A DNA stretch of 64,000 nt from Cellulomonas sp. RIT-PI-Y (GCF_025642745.1 NZ_JANZKP010000009.1:1-64000); one strand, 5' to 3'. Shown: positions 16,747 to 26,058, numbered from the stretch's first letter. Numbers and translations are program-made. Notes: generated from the letters alone by a model not told the origin.

Positions 16747-18171
16747 TCAGACGTCGTAGTAGAGCTCGAACTCGTGCGGGTGCGGGCGCAGCCGGATCGG
16801 GTCGATCTCCGCGGACCGCTTGTAGTCGATCCAGGTCTGGATCAGGTCCGGGGTGAACACGTTGCCGGCGGTGAGGTAGTCGTGGTCCGCCTCCAGGGCG
16901 TCCAGCACCTCGGCCAGCGAGCCCGGGACCTGCGCGATCTGCGCGTGCTCCTCGGGGGGCAGCTCGTACAGGTCCTTGTCGACCGGCTCCGGCGGCTCGA
17001 TCCGGTTCTGGATGCCGTCCAGGCCGGCCATCAGCATGGCGGCGAAGCCCAGGTACGGGTTCCCCGACGGGTCCGGCACGCGGAACTCGATCCGCTTGGC
17101 CTTCGGGTTGGAACCGGTGACCGGGATGCGGATACAGGCGGAGCGGTTGCGGGCCGAGTAGACCAGGTTGACCGGGGCCTCGAAGCCGGGGACCAGGCGG
17201 TGGTAGGAGTTCACCGTCGGGTTGGTGAAGGCCAGCAGCGACGGGGCGTGCTTGAGCAGGCCGCCGATGTACCAGCGGGCGATGTCGGACAGGCCGCCGT
17301 AGCCCTTCTCGTCGAAGAACAGCGGCTCGCCGTCCTTCCACAGGGACTGGTGCACGTGCATGCCGGAACCGTTGTCACCGAAGATCGGCTTGGGCATGAA
17401 GGTGGCGGTGTGGCCGGCCTCGTGCGCGACGTTCTTCACGATGTACTTGAACAGCTGCACCTTGTCCGCGGACTTGGCGAGCGTGTCGAAGCGGTAGTTG
17501 ATCTCGGCCTGACCGGCGGTGCCGACCTCGTGGTGGGCGCGCTCGACCTCGAAGCCGAGCTCGTTCAGCTGCAGCGAGATGGCGTCGCGCAGGTCGGCGA
17601 AGTGGTCGACCGGCGAGACGGGGAAGTAGCCGCCCTTGTAGGGGGTCTTGTGGCCGAGGTTGCCGCCCGGCTCCTCGCGCCCGGTGTTCCACGCGGCCTC
17701 GATCGAGTCGATCGCGTAGTAGGAGGTGTTCTGCTTGGTCTCGAAGCGCACGTCGTCGAAGACGTAGAACTCCGCCTCGGGGGCGAAGAAGGCGGTGTCC
17801 GCGATGCCGGTGCTGCGCAGGTAGGCCTCGGCCTTCGCGGCGACCTGGCGCGGGTCACGGGAGTAGGGCTCGTCGGTGTACGGGTCGACGACGTGGAAGT
17901 TCAGCGCGAGGGTCTTCTCGATCCGGAACGGGTCGATGAAGGCGGTGGTGACGTCCGGCACCAGCTTCATGTCGGACTCGTTGATCGCCTGGAAGCCGCG
18001 GATCGACGACCCGTCGAACATCTGGCCGGTGGAGAAGAAGTCCTCGTCGACCGAGACGGCCGGGATGTTGAAGTGCTGCATGACGCCGGGCAGGTCGCAG
18101 AACCTGATGTCGACGAACTTCACGTCCTCGGACTTGATATAGGCCAGGAGTTCCTCTGGCTTGCTGAACAT
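16747..18171 (-). CDS. glnA: Type I glutamine synthetase
   Basis: Makes glutamine from glutamate, ammonia and ATP; dodecameric, cytoplasmic. The 474 residues contain the GS-I signatures FDGSSIRGF, the ATP-binding [16 protein letters not shown] and the metal-binding [15 protein letters not shown]. Tyr402 in [10 protein letters not shown] is the adenylylation site, so this is the GlnE-controlled form, and glnE is in the same window. GAGGAG precedes the ATG. A four-part GlnR operator lies at 18231-18268, with a possible -10 TAGCCT at 18215-18220. It is divergent from the RDD gene, as in many actinobacteria. Confidence 0.97.
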   Translation of the reverse strand: MFSKPEELLAYIKSEDVKFVDIRFCDLPGVMQHFNIPAVSVDEDFFSTGQMFDGSSIRGFQAINESDMKLVPDVTTAFIDPFRIEKTLALNFHVVDPYTDEPYSRDPRQVAAKAEAYLRSTGIADTAFFAPEAEFYVFDDVRFETKQNTSYYAIDSIEAAWNTGREEPGGNLGHKTPYKGGYFPVSPVDHFADLRDAISLQLNELGFEVERAHHEVGTAGQAEINYRFDTLAKSADKVQLFKYIVKNVAHEAGHTATFMPKPIFGDNGSGMHVHQSLWKDGEPLFFDEKGYGGLSDIARWYIGGLLKHAPSLLAFTNPTVNSYHRLVPGFEAPVNLVYSARNRSACIRIPVTGSNPKAKRIEFRVPDPSGNPYLGFAAMLMAGLDGIQNRIEPPEPVDKDLYELPPEEHAQIAQVPGSLAEVLDALEADHDYLTAGNVFTPDLIQTWIDYKRSAEIDPIRLRPHPHEFELYYDV

Positions 18172-18230
18172 CCGCTGCTCCTCGGGTCGTCGGTGCCCGT
18201 GATCGGGCGTTCCGAGGCTAGGCCGACGCA

Positions 18231-18268
18231 GTTTCCCTCGGGTGTACCCATTGTTTCCGGCGTGTTAC
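18231..18268 (-). promoter_or_regulatory. GlnR operator of glnA
   Basis: Read on the minus strand the boxes are GTAAC-n6-GAAAC-n6-TACAC-n6-GAAAC, all with exact 6-bp spacing. This follows the actinobacterial GlnR consensus gTnAC-n6-GaAAC repeated twice; only the third box departs, at its first two bases. It sits immediately upstream of the promoter region of glnA. Confidence 0.8.
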
Positions 18269-18389
18269 GGATCGTGGGCGGGTGCGTCAGGGGCGTGACG
18301 TGACCAGGGCGTTCGCCACGGGTGTCCAGATGCGGGCGTGAGGTGCTCGTCAGGCGGGACGACGCGGCACACCGCTTACCCTGGTCGGC

Positions 18390-18878
18390 ATGGTCGAACG
18401 CGAGGACGTCGGGTCGTGGCTGTCCGGACCGCCGGTGGGCGGCGGGGCGGGGGCGCCGCGGGGGAGCCGGCTCGGTCTGCCGCCGTCCGGGCGCGGGTCG
18501 CCGGCCGGGATGGGTCGCCGGGTCGGGGCGCTGGTCGTCGACTGGCTGGCCTGCCAGGCGATCGCCTACGCCTTCTTCGACGCCCACCCGTTGATCCCGC
18601 TCGCGGTCTTCGCGCTGGAGAACCTGCTGCTGGTCGGCACGATCGGTGCCACGCTCGGGCACGCCCTGTTCGGCATCCGGGTGCGTCGCCTGGTGGCACC
18701 GCGGTCGCTGAGGGACGACGGGGCCCCGCACGACCCGGGCCCGGATCTGCCTGCCGGTCCCCTGCGGGCACTGGTGCGCACCGTGCTGCTGTGCCTGGTG
18801 ATCCCGGCCGCGGTGTGGGACGGCGACGGCCGTGGTCTGCACGACCGGCTCGCAGGGACGGCGATCGTCCGCCGCTAG
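18390..18878 (+). CDS. RDD family membrane protein
   Basis: A 162-residue protein with a glycine/proline-rich N-terminus and the RDD fold: RRVGALVVDWL starting helix 1, then helices at about 60-85 and 125-145, and the conserved TLGHALFGIRVRR. Function is unknown; RDD proteins next to glnA are common in actinobacteria. TACCCT ends 7 nt before the ATG, a leaderless pattern. Its TAG stop overlaps the convergent CDF stop within CTAG. Confidence 0.8.
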   Translation: MVEREDVGSWLSGPPVGGGAGAPRGSRLGLPPSGRGSPAGMGRRVGALVVDWLACQAIAYAFFDAHPLIPLAVFALENLLLVGTIGATLGHALFGIRVRRLVAPRSLRDDGAPHDPGPDLPAGPLRALVRTVLLCLVIPAAVWDGDGRGLHDRLAGTAIVRR

Positions 18879-19528
18879 CAGCACCCGTCGCCGCGCCAGG
18901 ACTCCCGGCCCTCCTTCACCGCCACCCCGGCGATCACCAGGGCGGCCAGCGGATCGGCCCAGGCCCAGCCGAGCCACGAGTTCAGCACCAGCCCGGCCAG
19001 CAGCACCGCGGACAGCCAGGAGCAGAGCAGGGTCTGCCGGGAGTCGGCCACCGCGGAAGCCGATCCGAGCTCCCGCCCGGCGCGGCGCTCCGCCCAGGAC
19101 AGGGCCGGCATGATGCCCAGGCTGACGGCGGCCAGCACGATGCCGACCGTGGAGTGCTCGGCCTCGGCGCCGCCCAGCAGGCTGCGTGCCGCGTCGATCC
19201 CGACCAGGAGGGCGAGCCCGAAGAAGGACACCGCGATCACCCGCAGGGCGATCCGCTCGCGACGTTCCGGGTCGGGCGCGGCGAACTGCCAGGCCACCGC
19301 CGCCGCGGACAGCACCTCGACCGTCGAGTCCAGGCCGAAGCCGACCAGCGCGGAGGAGGAGGCGACGCGGCCGGCGGTGATCGCGACCACGGCCTCGACC
19401 ACGTTGTAGCCGATGGTGCCCGCGACGATCCACCGGATCCGGCGCTCCAGGACGGCACGGCGGCGTCCGGTGTCCCCGGTCGTGCGGTCCGCGCCGGTCG
19501 ACCGGGCGTGGCCGGTGGGCCCGCTCAT
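18875..19528 (-). CDS. CDF-like cation efflux protein lacking the cytoplasmic domain
   Basis: A 217-residue membrane protein resembling the transmembrane part of cation diffusion facilitators: about six helices, an acidic metal-site region FGLDSTVEVL and a second site region ADSRQTLLCSW. The usual C-terminal cytoplasmic domain is absent and the protein ends GDGCC, which may bind metal. It is coupled by a 4-nt ATGA overlap to the upstream CmtR-type sensor, so cadmium or lead efflux is the likely role (inference). Confidence 0.75.
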   Translation of the reverse strand: MSGPTGHARSTGADRTTGDTGRRRAVLERRIRWIVAGTIGYNVVEAVVAITAGRVASSSALVGFGLDSTVEVLSAAAVAWQFAAPDPERRERIALRVIAVSFFGLALLVGIDAARSLLGGAEAEHSTVGIVLAAVSLGIMPALSWAERRAGRELGSASAVADSRQTLLCSWLSAVLLAGLVLNSWLGWAWADPLAALVIAGVAVKEGRESWRGDGCC

Positions 19529-19860
19529 GCGCAGGTGCAGTCGGGGCCGGCGCAGCAGGTCGGGTCCACGGCCAGCACCAGGCGGAGCAGATCGTCGAGC
19601 GCGGGGGCCAGGCGTTCGTCGGTGAGGCGGTACCAGGTCCGCCGACCGTCCGGGATGGACTCGACCAGTCCGCAGCCGCGCAGGCAGGCGAGCTGATTGC
19701 TCATCACCTGACGGGACACGCCGAGCGCATCGGCCAGGTCCGAGGGGTAGGCGGGTGCCTCGCGCAGCGCGAGCAGGATCCGGGTCCGGGTGTCGTCGGA
19801 CAGGGCGTGCCCGAGCCGCGCCAGGGCGGCGGTGTGGGTGAGGGTGACCGTCTCGCTCAT
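19525..19860 (-). CDS. ArsR/SmtB-family metal sensor, CmtR type
   Basis: A 111-residue winged-helix repressor. The recognition helix carries CLRGCGLV with C59 and C63, the pair used by mycobacterial CmtR for Cd/Pb. A C-terminal Cys-rich tail (C102, C103, C108, C110) can supply further ligands. TACTCT ends 7 nt before the ATG, so it is probably leaderless. The palindrome at 19883-19892 lies in the promoter. It is the first gene of the operon with the CDF-like transporter. Confidence 0.88.
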   Translation of the reverse strand: MSETVTLTHTAALARLGHALSDDTRTRILLALREAPAYPSDLADALGVSRQVMSNQLACLRGCGLVESIPDGRRTWYRLTDERLAPALDDLLRLVLAVDPTCCAGPDCTCA

Positions 19861-19882
19861 GGCGACGAGAGTACAGCGGACC

Positions 19883-19892
19883 GTGAATTCAC
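19883..19892. promoter_or_regulatory. Palindromic operator of the CmtR-type operon
   Basis: GTGAATTCAC is a perfect 10-bp palindrome upstream of the -10 box (19868-19873, minus strand), so a repressor bound there would block the promoter. ArsR-family sites are usually longer, so flanking bases probably contribute. Confidence 0.55.
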
Positions 19893-19957
19893 AACACCCT
19901 GGAACGACGGCACCCCCGCGCCCACGGTGCGGAACGGGGGTGCCGGACAGCTCGCGG

Positions 19958-20659
19958 TCAGCGGCCGCGCATGCCCTTGCGGTCGGGCCGGGCGCGCATC
20001 GGGTCGACGCCCTTCGGCACCGGGACCTTCATCGCGCCGAGGGCGGTCAGGCGCTTGACCACCTCACCGGTCTCGACCTTGGTCAGGGTCGGCTTGAGCC
20101 GCTGCACCTTGCGGGCGAGCTGGGGGAGCGGCACCTGGCCCTCCTCGCGACCGACCTCGATCAGGGTGATCGGCACGTTCGGCAGCACGCGGGCGGTGCG
20201 CTTGCGCTCGGACTCCAGCAGCTTGTCGATCCGGTGCGCCGGACCCTCGCCGACCAGCACCACGCCGGCCCGGCCGACGCCGCGGAACACCAGGTCCTGG
20301 GTGCGCGGGGACATGGCCACCGGCTCCTGGGTGAAGGTCCAGCCGCGACGGATGGTGCCCAGCGCGGAGATCGCGGCACCGGGCTGGCCCTCGATCCGGC
20401 CGTAGGCGGCCCGCTCGGCGCGGCGCGTCAGGGTGAACATCGCACCCAACAGTGCGAACGGGATCGACATCAGCAGCAGGTAGACCGGGTGCCCGATCAG
20501 CACGCCGATGACGATGCCCAGGGCGATCACACCGAAGAAGATCGCCAGGATGATCCAGGTGACAGCAGGATCCTGCTGCCGGGTCATCTGGTATGCCTGC
20601 CAGATCTGGTGGTACCACCGGGTCTTCTTGACCTTGGGGGCCTTCGGTTCGCGCGCCAT
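19958..20659 (-). CDS. DUF4191 membrane protein
   Basis: A 233-residue conserved actinobacterial protein with two helices at about 32-75 and a long soluble C-terminus, matching DUF4191. It is basic at both ends. Its function is not established. An upstream extension (MARRRGSVDS) is possible, but I chose ATG 20659 because TAGACT on the minus strand (20668-20673) ends 8 nt before it, the leaderless pattern. DUF4191 genes often sit near glnA or lipoate genes. Confidence 0.8.
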   Translation of the reverse strand: MAREPKAPKVKKTRWYHQIWQAYQMTRQQDPAVTWIILAIFFGVIALGIVIGVLIGHPVYLLLMSIPFALLGAMFTLTRRAERAAYGRIEGQPGAAISALGTIRRGWTFTQEPVAMSPRTQDLVFRGVGRAGVVLVGEGPAHRIDKLLESERKRTARVLPNVPITLIEVGREEGQVPLPQLARKVQRLKPTLTKVETGEVVKRLTALGAMKVPVPKGVDPMRARPDRKGMRGR

Positions 20660-20779
20660 GGTCGGTGAGTCTACCGACCCGCGGCGGCGCGCCACGCATC
20701 GCGATCGGGACCTGGGTCCCTGGTCCGCGGGGGTCGGCGGAGGTCAGCCTGGGGGATCGGCCGCGAAGGGGAGGACGAG

Positions 20780-21304
20780 ATGCGCATCCTGGTGACGACG
20801 GCGTCCCGGCACGGTGGCACGCGGGAGATCGGTGAGGCGGTGGCCGACGTGCTCGCCGCCGCGGGGCACGCGGTGGACCGGATCCCGCCGGAGGACGTGC
20901 TGGCGGTCGACCGCTACGACGCGGTGGTGCTCGGGTCCGCCGTCTACGCCGGACGGCTGGCGGTGAGCCTGCGTGATCTGGTGGAACGTCAGGGCGGTCA
21001 GCTCGCGGCGCGGCCGGTGTGGCTGTTCTGGTCCGGCCCGGTCGGGCACGGCGGGCGGGTCACCGGTGAGGCGGCCACCCCGCCGGACGACGTGGATGCG
21101 GTGGCCCGCCGGATCGACGCACGGGAGGTGGCCTGCTTCGGCGGGCAGCTGCGCAGCGCGGAGCTGGGCCTGGCCGAGCGGGCGCTGGTCGCGATGATCG
21201 ACGCCGAGGACGGCGACCACCGGGACTTCGACGCGGTGGAGGAGTGGGCGCGCGGCGTCGCGGTCAGCCTTCGGGGTGCGCCACCGCGGCCAGCAGCGCC
21301 CTGA
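20780..21304 (+). CDS. Flavodoxin-domain protein (HemG-like)
   Basis: A 174-residue protein with the FMN phosphate loop TTASRHGGTREIGEAVADVL at residues 6-25 and VVLGSAVYAGR, as in menaquinone-dependent protoporphyrinogen dehydrogenase-like flavodoxins. The actual substrate is unknown. GGGGAGG precedes the ATG by 5 nt. The last 41 nt overlap the convergent MarR gene. Confidence 0.8.
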   Translation: MRILVTTASRHGGTREIGEAVADVLAAAGHAVDRIPPEDVLAVDRYDAVVLGSAVYAGRLAVSLRDLVERQGGQLAARPVWLFWSGPVGHGGRVTGEAATPPDDVDAVARRIDAREVACFGGQLRSAELGLAERALVAMIDAEDGDHRDFDAVEEWARGVAVSLRGAPPRPAAP

Positions 21305-21731
21305 GCTGGGCGACCTGCTCCGGAGTGAGCCCGCGGGCGGCGATCCGGTCGGCGGCCTGCTGGTCGGCGGCCAGCCCTGCGGCCCGGCGTCCGTCGTCGG
21401 TGATCTCGACCTGGTGCTTGCGCCGATCCAGCCGGTGCGGGGTGCGCCGGATGTGACCGGTGCGCTCCAGCCGGGACAGGATCCGGCTCATCGTCTGCTC
21501 GGTCACCTCGCAGGCGGTGGCCAGCTCGGCCTGGGTGTGCGGACCGCCGAGCAGCATCATCAGCACCGGGAAGCTGGCGTGGTTGAGCTCCCACGCGCCG
21601 AGGTGGCCGTTCCACTCCCGCTCGACGCGCCGCGCGGCGGCGGACAGCAGACGGCCGAGCGGCCAGTCGGCGGGATCGTCGGAGGTCATCTCGGACCAGC
21701 TCCGCGGCTCGTCGGCGGGGTGCTGCGTCAC
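21264..21731 (-). CDS. MarR-family transcriptional regulator
   Basis: A 155-residue winged-helix protein with the MarR core (ELATACEVTEQTMSRILSRL, then the wing RLDRRKHQVEITDDGRR). GTG 21731 is chosen because a perfect AGGAGG (21739-21744) lies 7 nt upstream. It is divergent from the MMPL exporter, whose start region contains a 14-bp palindrome, so repression of that exporter with relief by a small-molecule ligand is likely. Its 3' end overlaps the flavodoxin gene by 41 nt on the opposite strand. Confidence 0.9.
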   Translation of the reverse strand: MTQHPADEPRSWSEMTSDDPADWPLGRLLSAAARRVEREWNGHLGAWELNHASFPVLMMLLGGPHTQAELATACEVTEQTMSRILSRLERTGHIRRTPHRLDRRKHQVEITDDGRRAAGLAADQQAADRIAARGLTPEQVAQLRALLAAVAHPEG

Positions 21732-21792
21732 GGGTGTGCCTCCTGTGCCCGGACGATGCCGGGACGTCTCGTCGTGGTGCCCCGGGTAGATG

Positions 21793-21836
21793 TTGCCGGA
21801 TCGCGCGGGCTGACGCATAGTGCTCAGCATGCTGAG
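21793..21836 (+). promoter_or_regulatory. MMPL promoter with overlapping 14-bp palindrome
   Basis: -35 TTGCCG (21793-21798), 17-bp spacer, -10 CATAGT (21816-21821). The perfect palindrome CTCAGCATGCTGAG (21823-21836) covers the expected transcription start and the ATG at 21829. It is a natural MarR operator candidate. Confidence 0.65.
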
Positions 21837-24000
21837 GAATGGTGTGGTGCGGGGTCTGGCGATCCTGGTCCTGGTCGCGGGCTGGCTCGCGGTCGGGGCG
21901 TTCGGCGGGATGTCGCAGGGTCGGCTGTCCCAGGTGCAGACCAACGACTCGGCGGCGTTCCTTCCGTCGTCGGCGGAGTCGACCCGGGCCGCGCAGGAGG
22001 CAGAGGCCTTCACCGAGGGGCAGGCGCTGCCGGTCCTGGTGGTGATCACCGCGGACGACGCCGATGCCGCCCTGCCCGCCGGGGCGATGGCCACGGCCTC
22101 CGCCGCGATCGAGGGATGGCCCGCTCTCGCGCTGCCCGGCGCCGGTGCGGGGGACCCCGCGACGGTGGGTGACGTGCTGACCGCCGACCCGGTGGTCGTC
22201 CCGAGCGAGGACGGCGAGGCGCTGCTGGTGCCGCTGTCCCTGGACGCGGAGCAGGCCGACGCGATCCTGGCGAACGACGAACGGGTGACCGGCGCGGTGG
22301 TCGAGGCGCTGCGGGACGCGCTCGCCGAGGACCTGGACGGCACCTCGCTGCAGTCCTGGGTCACCGGACCGGCCGGGTTCGTCGCGGACCTGGTGACCGC
22401 GTTCGGCGGGATCGACGGGGTGCTGCTGCTGGTCGCGCTCGGCGCCGTGCTGGTGATCCTGGTGCTGGTCTACCGCTCGCCGTTCCTGCCGTTCCTGGTG
22501 ATCCTCAACGCGGTCTTCGCGCTGTGCGCCGCCGCGCTGGTGGTCTACCACCTGGCCGACGCCGGCGTGCTGACCCTGAACGGTCAGGCGCAGGGCATCC
22601 TGTCGATCCTGGTGGTCGGCGCCTCGGTGGACTACGCGCTGCTGATCGTCGCGCGCTACCGGGAGGAACTGCGGCTGGTCGAGTCGCCGGGTGCCGCCAT
22701 GCGGACCGCGCTGCGCGCCTCGCTGGAGCCGATCAGCGCCTCGGCCGGGACGGTGATCGCCGGTCTGCTCTGCCTGCTGCTCAGCGATCTGGCGTCCAAC
22801 CGCAGCCTCGGGCCGGTCGGCGCGATCGGCATCGTCGCTGCCTACCTGGCGTCGTTCAGCCTGCTGCCGCTGATGCTGCTGATGCTCGGCAAGCGGTCGC
22901 GGGGCCTGTTCTGGCCACGACGTCCGGTGGTGGACACCGACCCGGCGCACACCGGCCACGGAGTGTGGGAGAAGCTCGCCAGCCGGGTCGGCCGCCGCGA
23001 CCGCCGGGTCTGGATCGGCACCACCGTGGTGCTGCTGGTCGCGGCCGCCTTCCTCCCGACGTTCCAGGCGCAGGGCACCAGCCAGTCCGACGTGTTCCGC
23101 ACCCAGGTCGACTCGGTGGACGGGGAGAAGGTGCTGGCCGAGCACTTCCCGGCCGGGGTGGTGCAGCCGTCGACCGTGTTCGTGGACCAGGGCGAGTCCG
23201 ACGCGGTGATCGCCGCGGCCGAGGACGTGGACGGTGTGCTGTCCGCGGCGGTCTACACCGGGTCGTCCTCGTTCAGCGGTCAGGCCGGCGGTGAGGCCGT
23301 GGTGGTCGACGGCCGGGTCCGGGTCGACGTGACCACCGAGGCCGGTGCGGACACCACCGCGGGGGTCGCGGCGGTCGAGCGGCTCCGTACCGCTGTACAC
23401 GAGGTCGCGCCCGACGCCCTGGTCGGCGGTGCGGCGGCCGAGACCCTGGACGCCCAGGACGCCGGCACACGGGACCTGCGCGTGATCGTGCCGGTGGTGC
23501 TGGTAGTCATCCTGTTGATCCTCATGCTGCTGCTGCGCTCCGTGCTGGCCGCCGTGCTCCTGATGCTGGCGAACGTGCTGTCCTTCGCGGCCGCTCTCGG
23601 TGTGTCGGCGATCGTGTTCAACCACGTGCTCGACTACCCGGGGGCCGACCCCGCGGTGCCGCTGTACGCCTTCACCTTCCTGATCGCGCTCGGCGTCGAC
23701 TACTCGATCTTCCTGATGACCCGGGTCCGCGAGGAGAGCCTGCGGGTCGGTACCCGGGAGGGCGTCCGGCGCGGGCTCGCGGTCACCGGTGGCGTGATCA
23801 CCTCCGCGGGTGTGGTGCTGGCGATGACCTTCGCGGCGCTCGGTGTCATCCCGCTGCTGTTCCTGGCGCAGCTGGCGTTCATCGTGGCTTTCGGCGTGCT
23901 GGTCGACACCCTGGTGGTCCGCAACCTGCTGGTCCCGGCCCTGGTGCACGACCTGGGCGACCGGGTGTGGTGGCCGTCGAAGATCGCCCGGCGGTCCTAG
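21829..24000 (+). CDS. MMPL/RND-family exporter
   Basis: A 723-residue RND-type transporter of the MMPL group: one N-terminal helix, a large extracytoplasmic domain (about 30-180), five or six helices, a second extracytoplasmic domain (about 400-540) and a final helix block with the conserved GVDYSIFLMTRVREE. The first block has the matching ASVDYALLIVARYREE. Such proteins export lipids or drugs using the proton gradient. The ATG at 21829 fits a leaderless start; GTG 21820 is an alternative. Divergent MarR control is likely. Confidence 0.88.
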   Translation: MLRNGVVRGLAILVLVAGWLAVGAFGGMSQGRLSQVQTNDSAAFLPSSAESTRAAQEAEAFTEGQALPVLVVITADDADAALPAGAMATASAAIEGWPALALPGAGAGDPATVGDVLTADPVVVPSEDGEALLVPLSLDAEQADAILANDERVTGAVVEALRDALAEDLDGTSLQSWVTGPAGFVADLVTAFGGIDGVLLLVALGAVLVILVLVYRSPFLPFLVILNAVFALCAAALVVYHLADAGVLTLNGQAQGILSILVVGASVDYALLIVARYREELRLVESPGAAMRTALRASLEPISASAGTVIAGLLCLLLSDLASNRSLGPVGAIGIVAAYLASFSLLPLMLLMLGKRSRGLFWPRRPVVDTDPAHTGHGVWEKLASRVGRRDRRVWIGTTVVLLVAAAFLPTFQAQGTSQSDVFRTQVDSVDGEKVLAEHFPAGVVQPSTVFVDQGESDAVIAAAEDVDGVLSAAVYTGSSSFSGQAGGEAVVVDGRVRVDVTTEAGADTTAGVAAVERLRTAVHEVAPDALVGGAAAETLDAQDAGTRDLRVIVPVVLVVILLILMLLLRSVLAAVLLMLANVLSFAAALGVSAIVFNHVLDYPGADPAVPLYAFTFLIALGVDYSIFLMTRVREESLRVGTREGVRRGLAVTGGVITSAGVVLAMTFAALGVIPLLFLAQLAFIVAFGVLVDTLVVRNLLVPALVHDLGDRVWWPSKIARRS

Positions 24001-24009
24001 GGTGACCGC

Positions 24010-25014
24010 ATGACCCAACTGCGTGCGGGAATCATCGGGTACGGCTCGGCGGGCCGGGGGATCCACGGTCGGCTGCTGCGCGAGATCGGGGCCGAGGTGG
24101 TCCGGGTGGTCACCCGGAACCCCGCCCGGGCCACCGCCGCGCAGAAGGACTGGCCCGGGGTCACCGTCGACGCCACCGCCGAGGAGCTGCTCGCCCACGC
24201 GGATCAGCTGGACGTGGTGGTGATCGCCAGCCCGACCGGCGAGCACGTCGCGCACGTCACCGCGGCGCTCGCGGCGGGTGTGCACGTGGTGGTCGACAAG
24301 CCGCTGGCCACCACCGCGGCGGACGCCGCCCGGCTCACGGAGTTCGGCGACGGTCGGCTCACCGTGTTCCAGAACCGGCGCTGGGATCCCGAACAGCTCA
24401 CCCTGCTCGGCCTGATCGCCGACGGGAAGCTCGGCCACGTGCACCGGTTCGAGCGACGGTGGGAGCGCTGGCGTCCGGTGCCGCAGGATCGCTGGAAGGA
24501 GAACGACCCGGAGTCCGGCGGCCTGCTGCTCGACCTCGGCGCGCACCTGGTCGACTCGGCGATCCAGCTGTTCGGCCCGGTCGCTACGGTCAGCGCCGAG
24601 CTGCGGAACCTCACCACACCCGCGGTCGACGACGTCTTCCTCGCCCTGCGGCACACCGGCGGCACGATCAGCCACCTGCAGGCCGGGTCCCTGGTGGGTG
24701 CCCCCGGACCCCGCACCCGGGTGCTCGGCAGCAAGGGGGCGTTCCTGGTGACCAGCTTCGAGGGCGAGGCGTCGCCGTTCAGCGTGCTGGACGAGGACGG
24801 GTCCCTGTTCGAGGGGCGGCTGGTCCGGGGCGAGGAGGTGACGCCGGTCCGGCGTGCGCCCGGCGGGCACCCGGACTTCTACCGCGCGGTGCAGGCCTGG
24901 GCGCTGGACGGTGGTCCGCTGCCGGTCGACCCGGCGGACGCGGTGCTCACCGCCCGGGTGCTGGACGCGGCACGGGTGTCGGCGGCGGATGAGCGGGCGG
25001 TCCGACTGGACTGA
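24010..25014 (+). CDS. Gfo/Idh/MocA family NAD(P)-dependent oxidoreductase
   Basis: A 334-residue oxidoreductase with an N-terminal Rossmann motif GIIGYGSAGRGIHG and the family lysine in VDKPLA. The C-terminal domain contains GGLLLDLGAHLVD. Family members oxidise sugars, inositols or related polyols; the substrate is unknown. It starts 9 nt after the MMPL stop, though TAGGGT ending 6 nt before the ATG could give a separate leaderless transcript. Confidence 0.87.
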   Translation: MTQLRAGIIGYGSAGRGIHGRLLREIGAEVVRVVTRNPARATAAQKDWPGVTVDATAEELLAHADQLDVVVIASPTGEHVAHVTAALAAGVHVVVDKPLATTAADAARLTEFGDGRLTVFQNRRWDPEQLTLLGLIADGKLGHVHRFERRWERWRPVPQDRWKENDPESGGLLLDLGAHLVDSAIQLFGPVATVSAELRNLTTPAVDDVFLALRHTGGTISHLQAGSLVGAPGPRTRVLGSKGAFLVTSFEGEASPFSVLDEDGSLFEGRLVRGEEVTPVRRAPGGHPDFYRAVQAWALDGGPLPVDPADAVLTARVLDAARVSAADERAVRLD

Positions 25015-25078
25015 GCGCGACCGTCCCGGGCCCTGCGGTCCCGGGCGTGCGGGCGCAGCGAACCGACGGGCGTGGTCC

Positions 25079-25966
25079 TCAGCCGACGACCGCGCGCGCC
25101 GCGTCCTCGATCCGCCGGTACCGGTGCACGAACCCGCTGCTGTCCAGCTTCTGCGGCACGATCCGCTGCGAGGCCAGGATCTCGTCGGCGAACTCGCCGA
25201 GCACCAGGCGGAGGGCGAAGCCCGGCACCGGCAGCACCGCCGGGCGGTGCAGCGCCTGAGCCAGCGCGCGGATGACGTCGATGCTCCGGGCGGCATCCGC
25301 GACCAGGTTCACCGGGCCGTCGACCGGCGCGTCCATCAGGTGCCGGATCGCCCGGACCTCGTCCGCCAGGGTGATCCACGCCCAGTAGTTTTTCCCGGAC
25401 CCGAGCGGGCCGCCCAGCCCGAACCGGATCAGCGGCAGCAGCGGTCCGAGGGCACCCCCGCCGGGCGTCAGCACGATACCGGTGCGCAGGAACACCACCC
25501 GCACCCGCGGGTCCTCGACCGCGGGCCGCGCCGCGTCCTCCCACGCCCGCACGACCCCGGCCAGGAAGGTGTCGCCCCGGGAGCTGTCCTCGGTCAGCAC
25601 CTCCTCGCCGCGATCGCCGTACGCGCCGCTGGCGGAGCCCTGCAACAGCACGCGCGGGGGGTCGTCCGTCCCGGCGATCGTCCGGGCCAGCAGTGCGGTG
25701 CCGGTCGTCCGGGAGGAGAGCACCACCCGCTTACGCTCGGCGGTCAGCCGCTCGTCGCCGACGCCCGCACCGGCCAGGTTCACCACGACGTCCGCCCCCA
25801 CCAGCACGTCGGGGTCGAGCTCGCCGCGGTCCGGGTCCCACCGGTGCTCCTCCGGGTGCGCGGGTGCGCGCCGCACCAGTCGGACGACATCCGCGCCCTC
25901 CGCCTGCAGCAGCTCCGTCAACGCCGACCCGATCAGCCCGCTCGATCCCGCGATCACCACCCGCAT
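25079..25966 (-). CDS. TIGR01777-family NAD(P)-dependent epimerase-like protein (DUF1731)
   Basis: A 295-residue extended-SDR protein. The NAD(P)-binding glycines are in VVIAGSSGLIGSAL, NLAGAGVG follows, and ASGAYGDRG replaces the usual YxxxK region. The C-terminal DUF1731 stretch ends PQKLDSSGFVHRYRRIEDAA. Cell role is uncertain. TAGGGT ending 7 nt before the ATG indicates a leaderless start. Confidence 0.85.
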   Translation of the reverse strand: MRVVIAGSSGLIGSALTELLQAEGADVVRLVRRAPAHPEEHRWDPDRGELDPDVLVGADVVVNLAGAGVGDERLTAERKRVVLSSRTTGTALLARTIAGTDDPPRVLLQGSASGAYGDRGEEVLTEDSSRGDTFLAGVVRAWEDAARPAVEDPRVRVVFLRTGIVLTPGGGALGPLLPLIRFGLGGPLGSGKNYWAWITLADEVRAIRHLMDAPVDGPVNLVADAARSIDVIRALAQALHRPAVLPVPGFALRLVLGEFADEILASQRIVPQKLDSSGFVHRYRRIEDAARAVVG

Positions 25967-26058
25967 AGCCCCGACCCTAGGCGGACCCGCTGGACACCGC
26001 CCGATCGCGCCCCGCCCCGGCCCGTGGAGCTCGGCCCTTCCCGCCGCCCCAGACCCGG

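Noticed and set aside
20998-25296. 1432-codon open frame on the minus strand
   Set aside because: It runs antisense through the flavodoxin, MMPL and Gfo/Idh genes, has low-complexity His/Arg/Gln-rich composition and no domain. High GC keeps antisense frames open.
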